From Platerodrilus igneus (taxonomy: Eukaryota > Arthropoda > Insecta > Coleoptera > Lycidae), in contig JARFIW010000494.1 of the NCBI GenBank assembly GCA_036346225.1, forward strand, positions 2,728,001-2,792,000: a DNA stretch of 64,000 bases, given 5' to 3'. Under the pieces are notes generated by a model. It worked only from the letters and a program-made list of their open reading frames with translations, made no database searches and was not told the origin of the DNA. The position numbers and the translations under genes were made by a program. Below are positions 22,113-32,530 of the stretch, piece by piece. Position 1 is the first letter of the stretch, and every line of letters starts with the position of its first letter.

Positions 22113-23240
22113 GATTCGTCACGTTCGTAATGTTCTGAATGGTTTGATTCATCGTTTGTACTGGGGTGAATGTAATTATTATGGTCATTGTCAAATTTTT
22201 CTACTTTTTGATGAAATAGTTCTTTCGATGTAAAGTTTCGTTTTTGGTTATTGCTTTGTCGGATGTGCGTTATTTTTGTATTTTGTCTGGTGTTACCAGA
22301 TGAGGTATCCATTGGGGTTGGTTTATAATAACTGTTAGGGTTATTATTGTTATTTGTCATTGGTGTATTTCTAATAGGGTTCGCGCTGAATGCTGGTCTT
22401 TGTTGATTTTTGATTTTGGTTCAATCTTGGGTAAATGCAGGTTTTGTAAAATTTGAGTTGAACGTTGATCTTGGAAATTGTTTAAATTGATTACTAAAAC
22501 TCATGTTATTAAAATTTGAGTTATTACTTCGCGGTTGGTTTGTTTTTGCATTAAATAGAGTGAATTTTGTTTGGGTGGTTGTTTGTCTCGCGGTTTGTAT
22601 GGTATTTATTGGTGAATAACTTTTATTTGCGTTGGGGTTATATAATCTGTTTCGGTAGTATATTACGTTTTCTTCTTCTATTATCATATTCATGGCTTCT
22701 TCTAGAATTTGGGGAAGTTGGAATCATTATTTTATCTAATAGTCGTTCTGGCAGTGCAATTATGTAGGCGTCCAGTGGCATTTCGTCATTCATTTTGGTC
22801 TTTAAAAGTTGGATATTTTGGTCGGGTTCTTCGATTTTTAATTTTGTTAAGATTAAGCTTCTCACGTTTTGGCATTTTATTCCGAATTGGTACAGGAATT
22901 AGTTACTTTCCATTTTGTAGGTTTATTAGGTCGCGGATAAGGCATTATATGTTACGTTGATCGCCAAAATATGCAATAAAAATGCGTTTAAAGTCTTCCC
23001 ACTGTTCTTAGTTATCTCGGCTGGCTATTAGTGTTAGTGCCCGTCCGGTCAGTTTACTTATTATTAGGCGTAAAAGTAATACATTTTCTTTGTTATCTCC
23101 GGGTCTGTAGAAGATTTTCAAAAATATTTCACCGCTGTAATGAAATTCACTAGTAGAGTTTGATTTCCATTGAAATTTGGGATGGTTTTGAGATAAATTT
23201 TCATATCTGAATACATGATCGTTAAGGGTTATTCTAATAA
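22031..23240 (-). pseudogene. Errantivirus-like gag, several frameshifts
   Basis: From about 23230 on the minus strand: FRYENLSQNHPKF, then IISKLTGRALTLIASR and WEDFKRIFIAYFGDQRN, the typical capsid segment of gypsy-group Gag (LTGxAR..., W, FGDQR). Further pieces are SLILTKLKIEEPDQN (22865-22638) and an Asn/Thr/Gln-rich tail (22693-22421; 22360-22031) with an acidic patch (EHYEEDDEE). There is no CCHC knuckle, as expected for errantivirus-type Gag. Stops and shifts near 22930, 22640 and 22400 disable it. Confidence 0.65.
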
Positions 23241-25006
23241 TTAATAGTTACTTTCGATTTTAATTAATTTTAAATTTTTGTAAAAATTGAGATTTATATC
23301 GCGGTTTGTACTGTTACCTTTTAGTTTGGTTTATTAATTTTCAGTTTGAAGTGTGTTGAGTTATTTAAAAAATCGAGTTGCTTGTATTTGTACTTAGATG
23401 TACGATGCTGTAATTTGTGGGGTTTTGTTTTCGGTAATGTTTGGTTAATCGCGCTAGCCTTGAATTTGTATTTTCATAATTCGCGGATGTTAAAATTGTC
23501 GCGATTTATAATTTTCTGAAGGGTTTCTATGGAATTAATATTCATGTAATAATTTGCGTTGTACTTTGTACGTTTTGTTGCGCCAGTTACGATTTAATTA
23601 TTTGTATATTTCAATCCTGCTGATTAATTGGGTCTGTAATGGTCAGTTGCTCTTTCCGTCTCCGTAGGTGTTAATTGAAAGTGCATAAGATGTTTCTCTG
23701 TAATTGTATTGTCTAGGTACCTTAAATGTTTACTATAAAGTTGCAAGTGTACAGTCATTTGCGTTGTTATAATATTTGCATCAAAGTCTCGTTTTATAAT
23801 TAATACAATGAGTTGTTTAATTATAAAGTTTTAAGTCTGCTGAGGATGTAATTTCAGTCTCTGGGAATGGTTTTAAATAAATTACGCAATGCTTTTATAT
23901 AATTAAATATCTTCGTAATGAACATATGTAAATATACTTTATGAAAATGTAAATGATTTTCTGAAAGGTTTTGTTCTCAGTCGGTGATAATTTAAATAGA
24001 TCGCGTCTTTTACAATTATATATCTCGTTAATTGCTAAAGTATTTAATCATAAAATGTTATGTTTAAATGTGGCTTTTTTAAAGTTGCGTTGTGCGTTTT
24101 TGGAATGAATTTTATTTAGTAATTGTTTTGCTATAATTAGATTTATTCGTACTGAAATAACTTTTCATTAAATGATGAGCGATTCCGCTCGTAATTTATG
24201 TGAGAATTGTGCCATAAATTTGCACGCTTTGTTTCAGTTTGCAATGAGTTAATGGTTTAATTTAATAATAATAATTACAAGTGTTCCTATAATTTAGACG
24301 CTAGATTTGTTTAATTTATAGAAATGCGATGAAGGTTAAGTTTTAAATAATTGTTTCTATAATTTCTTGCGTTTTATACATAAACTTTCGGTATTAAAAT
24401 TTCTGTATATAAAATTGTAAAAATAATTACGTTCTATTTTTGGTATTTTAAAATCGTTTTTGTTTTCTTTCAACAATTCGTACGTCAGTTACGTTTTGGT
24501 TTGTTTAATAATTGTAATAATTGTACTAAATATTGCGTAAAAATTCTCTTACTTTAAAAATAATTTTTTGTATTTGAAAATAATTTCTCTTAATATATAA
24601 GTAAATTATTTTTATTAAGTGGCATAAATTGCAAAAATTATAAGTAAAAATTCTATACATACATAAAATAATAAAATAAAAATAATTTTATCTATTAATA
24701 GGAAATATCAATAAATTTGTAAAAATCAATTGCTTTTAAGGAAAATGAACTTACATTAGTTTCATAGTCTGTCTGTTTTGTTTTCTGGCTGTGGGCTCGG
24801 TTGATTTTGTACTTCGTCCACGTTGTGTTTCTATGAATTCGATCGATGCTTGTATTTCGTCCAAGTTTCTTTGGTTGGTTTCGGTCGATGGTTGTACCTC
24901 TTCCAACTTTGTTTGGGTTTTTCCAGAATTGTGAATTGAAATTCTCGGTCACCAGTCTTCCGATTTTTAGATTCGTAGTGCCCTTCTGGATCTTACCGAC
25001 TGCACC
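23241..25006 (-). other. Long 5' leader of the errantivirus-like element, with small leader frame and donor
   Basis: About 1.77 kb of mostly non-coding sequence between the primer site and gag. It holds one minus-strand frame starting at 24952 (MTENFNSQFWKNPNK...) that contains an internal near-repeat (GRGTTIDRNQ / GRNTSIDRIH). The frame reaches a consensus splice donor GTAAGT at 24754-24749 right after TDYETN. Errantiviruses splice a leader to env; this donor would fit such a role, although env itself is missing here. Regulatory function is inferred only. Confidence 0.4.
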
Positions 25007-25384
25007 AGTTACGTTTCGGGGCTGAAATACTTTGACTGACTGACTGGTCTTGGGGCTCCCGGGGTATTTATGTTGCTTCTGCTCCTCACATGTCTGTGGG
25101 AACTTGCAGAGCTCATGTCTGCTTATTTCTCAATACTATTAATAACACATTGTAACAATCTTTTTCTCTAGGTAATTGCGGTATCTTAACCGTCTGTGAC
25201 CTGCCACTTGCAGTATCACTATCGTCTGGAATACAATGTATTGCATCCATTCTCATAACTGTTAATAACCTTTTTATATTTATCATTGAATTACATTGTT
25301 GTACTTAATAATTTCTTAATGGTTTCTAATAATTTTTAATAACTTCTATTTTATAATACATTTAAAGATTAGGGAAACATAATT
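25007..25384 (-). repeat. 5' LTR of the errantivirus-like element
   Basis: 378 bp. It aligns with the left LTR over its whole length apart from the extra block there, with visible substitutions (for example GCGGTATCTTAACCGTC is preserved, the flanks differ). The divergence is clearly higher than in the Gypsy and BEL elements of this window, so this insertion is older. Confidence 0.82.
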
Positions 25385-25565
25385 TGCAGTGACTTACAAA
25401 AGCTCAATCAATTGCTTGTTGACCTTTTTTAATTCTTATTGGGAAGTGGTATAGCCCTTTTAATCCACTACAAACTTTCTTCTTACAGCGTCCTGTGTCT
25501 GCTGAAGGTTTTGTTTATTTGCAGTAAAGTCTTTAACATCCTCCACTATCACACTCTGGATTATA
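25385..25565 (-). pseudogene. DUF8207-like gene, N-terminal part
   Basis: Minus strand reads SVIVEDVKDFTANKQNL, then TQDAVRRKF, a stop, KGYTTSQ, a stop, ELKKVNKQLIELL. The basic RRKF motif followed by a hydrophobic PLK/LIELL-like helix resembles the N-terminal helix of the DUF8207 family (recalled, not searched). It ends at the LTR insertion point; the continuation lies at 21071-20137. Two stops show it is decayed. Confidence 0.4.
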
Positions 25566-25820
25566 ACTGAATACTTTTAACGTTTCCAATACTTATATAT
25601 TGATCAAAGTTGCTCCTATACCGCCCTAAATCAATATCAAAATCTTTCACAATAGTTATAAAATTGTGCTTTGAATTATCAGAATTTCAGTAATGGAAAC
25701 ACATTTCTTTAAATGCTGGATATGGCAGGTTACCATTTATATGATCCCAGCATTCCAGCATTTGCTCTTTTTTAATTTCACCATCCAGCGTTCCATTACT
25801 TGTAACCTTTATAATTATTT
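25566..25820 (-). pseudogene. Unrecognised minus-strand coding remnant
   Basis: A frame of about 85 codons with two stops: IKKEQMLECWDHINGNLPYP, then AFKEMCFHY, and HNFITIVKDFDIDLGRYRSN, FDQYISIGNVKSIQ. The composition looks coding rather than random. It lies just upstream (minus sense) of the DUF8207-like N-terminus and may belong to the same element. I do not recognise the family. Confidence 0.3.
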
Positions 25821-27300
25821 ACCTTTCTAAAAGAATTAATGAGGTTAAAATTTTCTTGCTAAAATATACATGAACTGCCCTCTTATCTCAAGGACTGCAG
25901 TGGGTTCTTTGAATTGTTATTCCTACTAGTAAAACCATACGCTTGATTTAATCCAAGTTCAATAAACAGTAACGCATCGCCACTATTTTAGTGAGTAAAA
26001 ATCTATTATAAATAATTCTTTAAACCAATATGTACAACCAAATTTTTTTTATATAAATTTATTCATAAAATTTACACTACTAAAATGTTGCCACTTGAAA
26101 AGTATACATAAAATTAAAAATTGCTGCAATGCAAACGGCATAAAAAATTTGTTAAATATTTTAATATTGAATGAAGTCGTCAAGAATTTAAATCGAGCTC
26201 GTTTTAATTATTTCAGACTTGTACAAAATTGAAGTCCCTAGATGAGTAACTAATTCAAGCAAAAAATTTAAGTCAATGAAATTTCACGCGCTGCTTTAAA
26301 AAATGTTACCGTACAGTTTTAACTATTCAGCGAATTAAAATTTTACTATTATAAAATTGAATAAAATTGGAAATACCTGTTTGCGTGTTTGGTATGTAGA
26401 TAGTTAGTTGTCACCTGATTTAAGACGTTGAGATCGATGTTAACTAGTGGGCCTCAATCAGAACTTCCTATTATTGATCGACCAAGGACAACACCTGTGA
26501 AGATAACAGCTTCAAAAGCACAATTGGACAGCGTGCTCGATTAACGGCTTTCCATAATTTACAATTACATCACCAAAACGCCTTTTTTGTGGATTTTCAT
26601 GCAAAATAACTTATAAAACTGTAGATTGGTTATACCGAAAGATGTTAAAAATACTTCAGATGTGATGGCTGCATTGCAGGGTGCGTTCAGAATGGCAACA
26701 AAAAAAAAATGTTTGGGGTGTTCCAAACTCAGGGGTTAGAATTCACCATGTGCGATTCTATTAAAAACATATGTATTTCTGATTCCAGAATGAATAAGCC
26801 AGGATCAAAATTATTTCTACGTGTTTCTGGGAAATATTTAGTATTGCGTGCTTCTCGCAATAATTTAATGTCACGTGAACTCGTAATTAAATTCCACTTT
26901 CGTGAATCCGAAAATAAATGCTGAAGTAAAAACCCTTATTAGATTTAATAATTTCAAATTATTAAAAGCGAAGTACACTTACCCACTTTCGGCTTTGCAC
27001 ATTATTACAAAATGAATAATCTAAGTTGTGAGCACTTAAATACCTGTTGCTTTTCAGGCAAAGCTCAAGTTCCCAATTAGCAAGACCCATTTTTGTGCAG
27101 TGCTTAAATCAAAAAGGAAGACAAAATTCGTGTATCTAACCAAGTAGATAATATCCCTCCTAAGCACAGATGGTTTCTAATATGTTGTTTTAAACCAAAC
27201 ACGTTCCTATAAGGTCTGCATGTATGTATGGTTGTCTATCTATCAGAATAAGTAGAATACATTGCCTAACCAACAGTATTGGTAATAGAAAAATTTATAC
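25821..27300. other. Mostly non-coding; small unrecognised plus-strand frames
   Basis: A 36-codon frame at 26437-26544 (MLTSGPQSELPIIDRPRTTP...) and a 71-codon frame at 26709-26924 (MFGVFQTQGLEFTMC..., SRELVIKFHFRE) have coding-like composition. They could be exons of the gene whose possible last exon is at 27813-27931, but no splice chain could be proved. Otherwise AT-rich. Confidence 0.3.
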
Positions 27301-27630
27301 TGTTACATACTCAAAAACTTTCTACCAAGGTACACGAAGTCATTCACTTTCTTTATCGTGTCATTGTTTAGCCTAAATATAAAGTCATCAATTCTGTCAT
27401 CTCTGTCAAAAATCATTACTTTCCTCTTATTTATAGTCACTTTCAATTGCATATTTTCACACGCTTCCGACAGCCTGTCGAGTATTCGTTAAATCTTGAG
27501 ATGATTTAGCCAACAATAATGCGTCATCCGCATACAACAGCACATTGACATTTGTTTCATTGTTTCACTCGTATAGAAGGAGGGTATATTATTCTATCAC
27601 GTGCTTTTTAAGTACTCCCATTAGAAGATA
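27300..27630 (-). pseudogene. RTE-like reverse transcriptase fragment
   Basis: Minus strand carries NVNVLLYADDALLLAKSSQ, the catalytic YADD box of RT, followed in a shifted frame by KVTINKRKVMIF and IFRLNNDTIKKVNDFVYLGR, the post-catalytic VNxFxYLG segment typical of RTE-type and related elements. Only about 110 codons remain, with frameshifts on both sides of the YADD block. Confidence 0.65.
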
Positions 27631-27812
27631 CGAGAATAGGACAGAATTGGTGTAAGTTGGAGCTTTGAACTAAAAAAGTGAAAGTGAAAGGTTGGTGATG
27701 TCACGCAATCCTCGAGGAATACAAATATTTTCAAATCATATTTTAGATTTTTCATTAAAATACGGGTACTTTACTATGTAGAATGAGCGGTTGTGTCTCG
27801 ATTTTATTTTAG

Positions 27813-27931
27813 AACACGATGTGGCTTCAGCACACAACATCAATGTGGATGCACTTAATTTGGAGGTACCGTTGAACTTGGTTAGAACCATGAAAATAAC
27901 CGGAGATGCAACAGATCTTTCTGTTAACTAA
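27813..27931 (+). CDS. Possible terminal exon of an unidentified host gene
   Basis: A good acceptor (T-rich run then AG at 27811-27812) precedes a 39-codon frame, HDVASAHNINVDALNLEVPL then NLVRTMKITGDATDLSVN, ending with TAA at 27929-27931. About 100 bp later comes AATAAA (28032-28037), a poly(A) signal. Together these fit a last exon with a short 3' UTR, immediately upstream of the P450 on the same strand. The protein segment is not recognised. No upstream exon could be joined with confidence. It may equally be a remnant. Confidence 0.35.
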
Positions 27932-28031
27932 CTACTTGAAATGTAGTTTTCGTTCTCCCTAATTTAGAGCTTTTTCTTGAAGTTCAATTTAAAACCGTTT
28001 CAGAATTATACGTTTCATTAGATAAGAATGC

Positions 28032-28037
28032 AATAAA
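28032..28037 (+). promoter_or_regulatory. Poly(A) signal AATAAA for the possible exon at 27813-27931
   Basis: Canonical hexamer 101 bp after the stop codon. In AT-rich DNA such hexamers are frequent, so its use is inferred from position only. Confidence 0.3.
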
Positions 28038-28450
28038 AGATTGTACTTTTAAAGTTTCAATTGGTGCATTTTCATGTTAATCGCTGCAAGGGTATATGGT
28101 TAAGAATGACAAGGTTGAATATTAATAAAAGATCAAAATGTATTAGATTGCGCTCACCCTTGATCTATTTGTGAAAAATGTGTTCATTAGGATAGAATTA
28201 ATCACTTTTTCAAGTATATACCTTTAATGACATGTAAATACTGGTACGTAAACAGGTTTTCTTAAGAAAAACATTCTAAAAAAGTGATTAGTGTAAATTA
28301 CATAGTTAATATAAAAGTTTTTGCTTGTAAAAGCTGCTTTGGTCATTTGCAATATCCTTACACAAAATAATTCAATTCTCATGTATAACCTCACCAAGAT
28401 CAATAGGTAGTTCCAACGGATACCTCAAAATTGTGTTGATTATTCCAGTT

Positions 28451-28458
28451 TATAAAAT
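28451..28458 (+). promoter_or_regulatory. Possible TATA box of the P450
   Basis: TATAAAAT 92 bp before the ATG at 28550, a workable distance for a TATA-driven start site near 28480. The motif is common in AT-rich sequence. Confidence 0.25.
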
Positions 28459-28549
28459 ATGGTACAAAAATATTAATTTGCTGAAATTGAAATACAGTCT
28501 TAGTTTTATAACTACCACGACAACGCTTCGGTCGTTCACGAGAAAAATA

Positions 28550-28758
28550 ATGATGTCGTTTATTGTATTAGTAGAATTACTAGTTTGCAGCTATTTAGTG
28601 TACTATTTATTTTTAAAACCTTATTACTATTGGAAATGGAAAAACATTCCCCATGTAAAACCTATTCCTGTGGTTGGAAATCTAGGAGGATTGGTATTTC
28701 AAACTCGCCCTCTTGCCCTATGTTTAGAAGACATTTACAAGGCACATCCAGATGCAAG
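28550..28758 (+). CDS. Cytochrome P450, CYP6-like, exon 1
   Basis: Start at ATG 28550 (a second ATG follows at 28553; an in-frame ATG at 28433 would add a leader atypical of the family). It encodes an N-terminal membrane anchor (SFIVLVELLVCSYLVYYLFL), a basic/aromatic stop-transfer (KPYYYWKWKNI) and the proline-rich hinge VKPIPVVGNLGG, then LEDIYKAHPDAR. The exon ends in AAG with donor GTAAGA at 28759. This is the microsomal anchor and hinge of insect CYP3-clade (CYP6-type) P450s, which oxidise plant toxins, hormones and insecticides at the ER with P450 reductase. The intron position after the xxPDxR segment is usual. Exon 2, with the B-C region and the heme cysteine, is not visible anywhere to 64000 on the plus strand, so either the first intron exceeds 35 kb because of TE insertions or this is a detached exon. 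Confidence 0.75.
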
Positions 28759-29564
28759 GTAAGAAACAATGTTGTGGCGTGTTTATTTTCTTTTTTCTGT
28801 TGTGTTTATTTTAAATTTACGAAAGCAAGAAATCCTTGAACTCATTTAGTATTAACAATCCTTGTTTTGTTCTATTTCCTAGTGATAGAATTTATTATAT
28901 TATTTGTTATTGCATGGCACGTTGTATTTTTGAGATTTTGCATCGTCTACAAGATGTCAATATGGTTTTCGAGTTGATTCTGAACCGATGCTTTGGCGGT
29001 TTAAAGTTTGATAGCTGGGCAGAATGCATTGGTGCTTGAAGGCGAAAAGGGAGCCTGGAAGTCTCGCAGTCATTATGTGTTGGCCATTATTTTAAAATGA
29101 TGGTTTAATTAAGTGCATGCGATCGATCAGTGATGTTTTGAAATTTTATAGAAATGGGTGAAGTTTGCATTTTGTAGCATAACATATTAGGTTTGTGTTT
29201 TATCTGTCGTTTGGATATTTTGTTTTTGTGTAAAGTTTGAACCCTGTGTCGCTTTTGTGTAAAATTTGAATACTGTGTCGTGTATTTTATGCAACTTAGC
29301 AAGGAAATTGGACGGAAATCGTAAAGGTTTTCCTCCTCAAGTTATTGTATTATTTTGCTTTGTAATTTACGTACCAAATAGCGAAGATAAAGATCAATAA
29401 TGATCAATTAAAGAAATAATTGATTTTGAAATTTTACTTTATTCATCAAGTTTTTGGAGTTGCAAACAATTTGTGTACGATATGCGCACTTCGTGACGAA
29501 TTATCATTCTGGTTAAAGGAGTTTAGGTTGCTTTCATCGTCATTTTGTTTGCGACCTTACTTAA
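28759..29564 (+). other. Putative P450 intron 1 (left part), no further exon seen
   Basis: Begins with the GTAAGA donor. No P450 exon-2 sequence (aromatic-rich GFY segment, RDPEL-type motif) is visible. The 67-codon frame at 28836-29039 is unrecognised. From 29565 on the intron would be filled with RTE-derived DNA. Confidence 0.35.
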
Positions 29565-29735
29565 GGTCAGTTTGACGCAGCTCTAACTTCTTTTCTATTC
29601 TGTGTTAATCTAAAACGTTTTACATACCCTTCACAATCTAAATTTCTAATAATTTGACTAATATAGCTTGGTCTAGGCCTTCGTATAGTCTTCTTTTTCC
29701 TGTCTACCTGGCTCTACATAGATATTAGCAACCTG
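29565..29735 (-). pseudogene. RTE-type ORF C-terminal fragment, first of two head-to-tail copies
   Basis: Minus strand reads RRPRPSYISQIIRNLDCEGY then VKRFRLTQNRKEVRAASN, nearly the same as RPRQNYISQIIRDLGCEGYV at about 30100. It is the extreme C-terminus of the RTE-type (endonuclease-reverse transcriptase) ORF. It lies only about 240 bp left of the next copy's end, so two 3' ends stand in tandem. Confidence 0.75.
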
Positions 29736-29934
29736 ATGTTTGTTTAAGAACTTCAACATGTTTACATGATTCCCATTTATAAAGAAATAAAATATTACCT
29801 GGTTATCCCCTCCCAAAAAAGGAAAAGTGTTAAATTATATATTATGGTAAGGCTTAAGCAACGAATCGCTACCAACATGCCAGACCGCTAACTAATTATG
29901 AGTTATGTCATGGTGACATTTAGTTAATTGAATT

Positions 29935-29968
29935 TTATTTATTTATTTATTTATTTATTTATTTTTTG
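29935..29968. repeat. (TTTA)n tract, probable 3' tail of the RTE-type element
   Basis: About seven to eight TTTA units on the plus strand, (TAAA)n on the minus strand, directly beyond the C-terminus of the minus-strand RTE-type element. RTE elements characteristically end in short tandem microsatellite tails rather than long poly(A). Confidence 0.75.
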
Positions 29969-32530
29969 TTTTGTTTTCGAACTTATTTAAGGTCGGTTTG
30001 AGACAGCTCTAAATTTTTTACTATTCTGAACTAGTCTAAAAAGGTCTACATACCCTTCACAACCTAAATCTCTAATAATTTGACTAATATAGTTTTGTCT
30101 AGGTCTACCTACTCTATTTTTATTTGGTAGTCTATAATCTAAGACATTACTTAGTCCTTCATGTCTTAACTGGTGCCCTATCATTCCGTCTCTCCTAACC
30201 TTTAATTGTTTCCACATACAGAGTTCCTCAACTATCCTTTTATAAACTTCCCCATTTTATCTGTCCAACTAATCTATAACGTTCTCTTATAACACCAAGT
30301 TTCAAATGCTTCTATCTTTTTCTTATTTGCCTCTTTAATTGTCCAAATCTCACTTCCGTATAATAGAACGCTCCATACGTTCGACTTTAAGAAACTTTTT
30401 CTATTATCTAAACTAATACTATTAGCTATTAGTAAGTCTTTCTTTTTTAAAAACATTTTTCTAGCTTGAGCTATTATAGTTTCTACTACGTACATCTTTG
30501 TAATTATACTAGTTTTTTTTTATCCCTATGACAGATTCCTACTTTTCGCAAACCCCTGAACATAACAATCCAATTAATTCTATCAAAAGCTTTTTCTAAA
30601 TCTACAAACGCGAAATGAGTCTTTTTATTTTTTGCAACCTTTTTTCGATAATTACCCTAATCATTAGTATCGGTTCTCTACTCCCTCCTTTACGAAAACC
30701 ATATTGGTTTTCGCCTAAATAACTCTCAGTCAAAGCTTCTACTCTATCTTTAATGATTATTGTTAGTATTTTGGAAGCGTAGGAAGTTAAACTAACCGTT
30801 TTAAAATTCTCACACCTATCAGCTCCTGACTTTTTTTGGGATTGTGATAATAATATTTTTTTCGAAATATATTGGGACCTCACCTGTGTCGTATATTACT
30901 TTTACCAGTTCATATAATTTGTCTAAAGTTTTCATACTTGTATATTTTATTAATTCTGCGAGTACATCGTCTATCCCCAGCGCTTTTTTTAGTTTAAGAT
31001 ACCTAACGGCTCTATCAAATTCTTCTTTTAATATTGAGAACCCTATTTTTATATTCTCTTCTTGGTCGTTCTCTAAATCATCTACATCGTCTCCCTAATA
31101 TAAATCTTCTAAATATCTTTTCCATCTATCTGCTACCTCAACTTTATTTATGAGAAGATCATTATTCTCAGCTTTAATACTATTATATTTTTTCTTATCT
31201 TCCCCGAAAAACTTTTTAACTGCCCTGTAAGCACTGTCTGTCTTACTTACTCTCTAATTATCGTGTATTCCCTTCTCCATCCATTTGTTTCTAGCTTTTC
31301 TACACTCATGTACTATCTTAATTCTAACTCTATTATATTTTTGCTTACTTTCACTATCCAATTCTGTGAAAGGTTTAAGCTTTCTTCTATTCTCTATTAA
31401 ATCTAATATCTCTTTTGTTACCGCGGGTTTTCTCGCCTCTACTTTCTTTTATCTATAGTCTGTGTTGCTGTATCATACACAGCCCTTTTTATTTCTTTCC
31501 ATCTATTTTCTACGTTCCCTTTTATAGCAATCTCTTTTATTATCTAATAATTGTTTATATTCCTCTTTTACCTCACTATCATTAAGCTTACCTAAATCCC
31601 ATCCCTCTCTATTAGCCTTTCTCAATTTTAACTAAGTTATGATTGCTATCTATGTCAGCCCCTGGATAACTACGACAGTTTTTAACTTGGTTTGTAAATC
31701 TTTGTTTAACTAAAATATAATCTATTTTGTATCTAGCCCTATCATCTGGCGCTTTCCAGGTATATCTTCTTCTAACATGTTGTTCGAATAGGGTGTTTAC
31801 AGTTACTAACCTATATTCCTAACAAAACTCAACTAATCTTTTTCCTCTATCATTTCGTCTACCATACCCAAATTTTCCTACCATTTTTCCCTCGCTACCT
31901 TCTTCCACTGGCGCATTAAAATCGCCCATAACTATTAAATTCTCATCTCCCTTTACTTTTCTTACTATACTGATTATATCCTCGTATACGTTTTCTATTC
32001 CTCATCCTCGTTCTGAGTTGTTGGCATGTAAACCTGTACTAAAACAGTACCTGTGGGTTTCGTATTCAATCAAACCATAATTATTCTATCACTAAGTTGT
32101 AAGTAGTCTTTAACCTTACACCCTAATCTTTTATTCCTACCCCTGCCTGTCCATTAGTTGAAGAAGTAATTATTCTATAACTATCTTTTTAAAAGTTATT
32201 ACTATCTGGCCATCTCACCTCACTAATACCTAAAATGTCCAGCTTTCCTTTTCTTATTTCGACTAATAAATTCGTTAACGTATCTACTCTAAGTAATGAC
32301 CTTCCATTCCAAGTCCCTATCACTAAATCGAACCGTTGTTTTAAATTCTTACTATGACAAGCCCCAAGTATCTCCTTCCGGAGATCCGAATGAGGGAGTG
32401 CTTTACCTTCAGACAAGAATTTTACTTCTGAGCTCTCCATCATACATAGTTCGTGTTTTAGGCCACGCATACTTGGGAAATATTGTGGTAGGTACCCATA
32501 TCTTTCCACAACGCAATATTTAATGATTTT
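29969..32530 (-). pseudogene. RTE-type non-LTR retrotransposon (endonuclease-reverse transcriptase), decayed
   Basis: Minus strand from about 32510: LVIGTWNGRSLLRVDTLTNL and KLDILGISEVRWPDSNNF (endonuclease start, with the E of SEVRW); GDFNA-type segments around 31930; RT pieces CENFKTVSLTSYASKILTII and ENQYGFRKGGSREPILMI (30883-30602); then VWSVLLYGSEIWTIKEANKK and FETWCYKRTL (30495-30274), and VRRDGMIGHQLRHEGLSNVL with RPRQNYISQIIRDLGCEGYV (30217-29987). The catalytic RT box lies in the broken stretch near 30500-30600 and I could not read it. Many stops and frameshifts. It is the same family as the fragments at 27300, 29565, 35210 and 62000, but more than one subfamily is present. Confidence 0.78.

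Larger units (their letters stand above)
21072..25384 (-). mobile_element. Errantivirus-like LTR retrotransposon reduced to gag and protease, nested in the DUF8207-like gene
   Basis: The right LTR (5' in element sense) is 25007-25384; the left LTR (3') lies within 21072-21614. Both begin on the minus strand with A(G/A)TTATGT and end with CGTAACT. A tRNA-Ser-type primer site (TGGTGCAGTCGGTAAGA) lies at 25007-24991. Flanks TGCG (21068-21071) and TGCA (25385-25388) look like a 4-bp target duplication with one mismatch. Inside are gag (about 23240-22031) and protease (22112-21580), then directly the LTR. RT, RNase H, integrase and env are absent. DUF8207-like coding sequence continues on both outer sides, which independently supports these boundaries. 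The element is a non-autonomous derivative. Confidence 0.78.

Noticed and set aside
28836..29039. P450 exon 2
   Set aside because: The translated frame lacks the expected P450 motifs and has no acceptor in the right phase.
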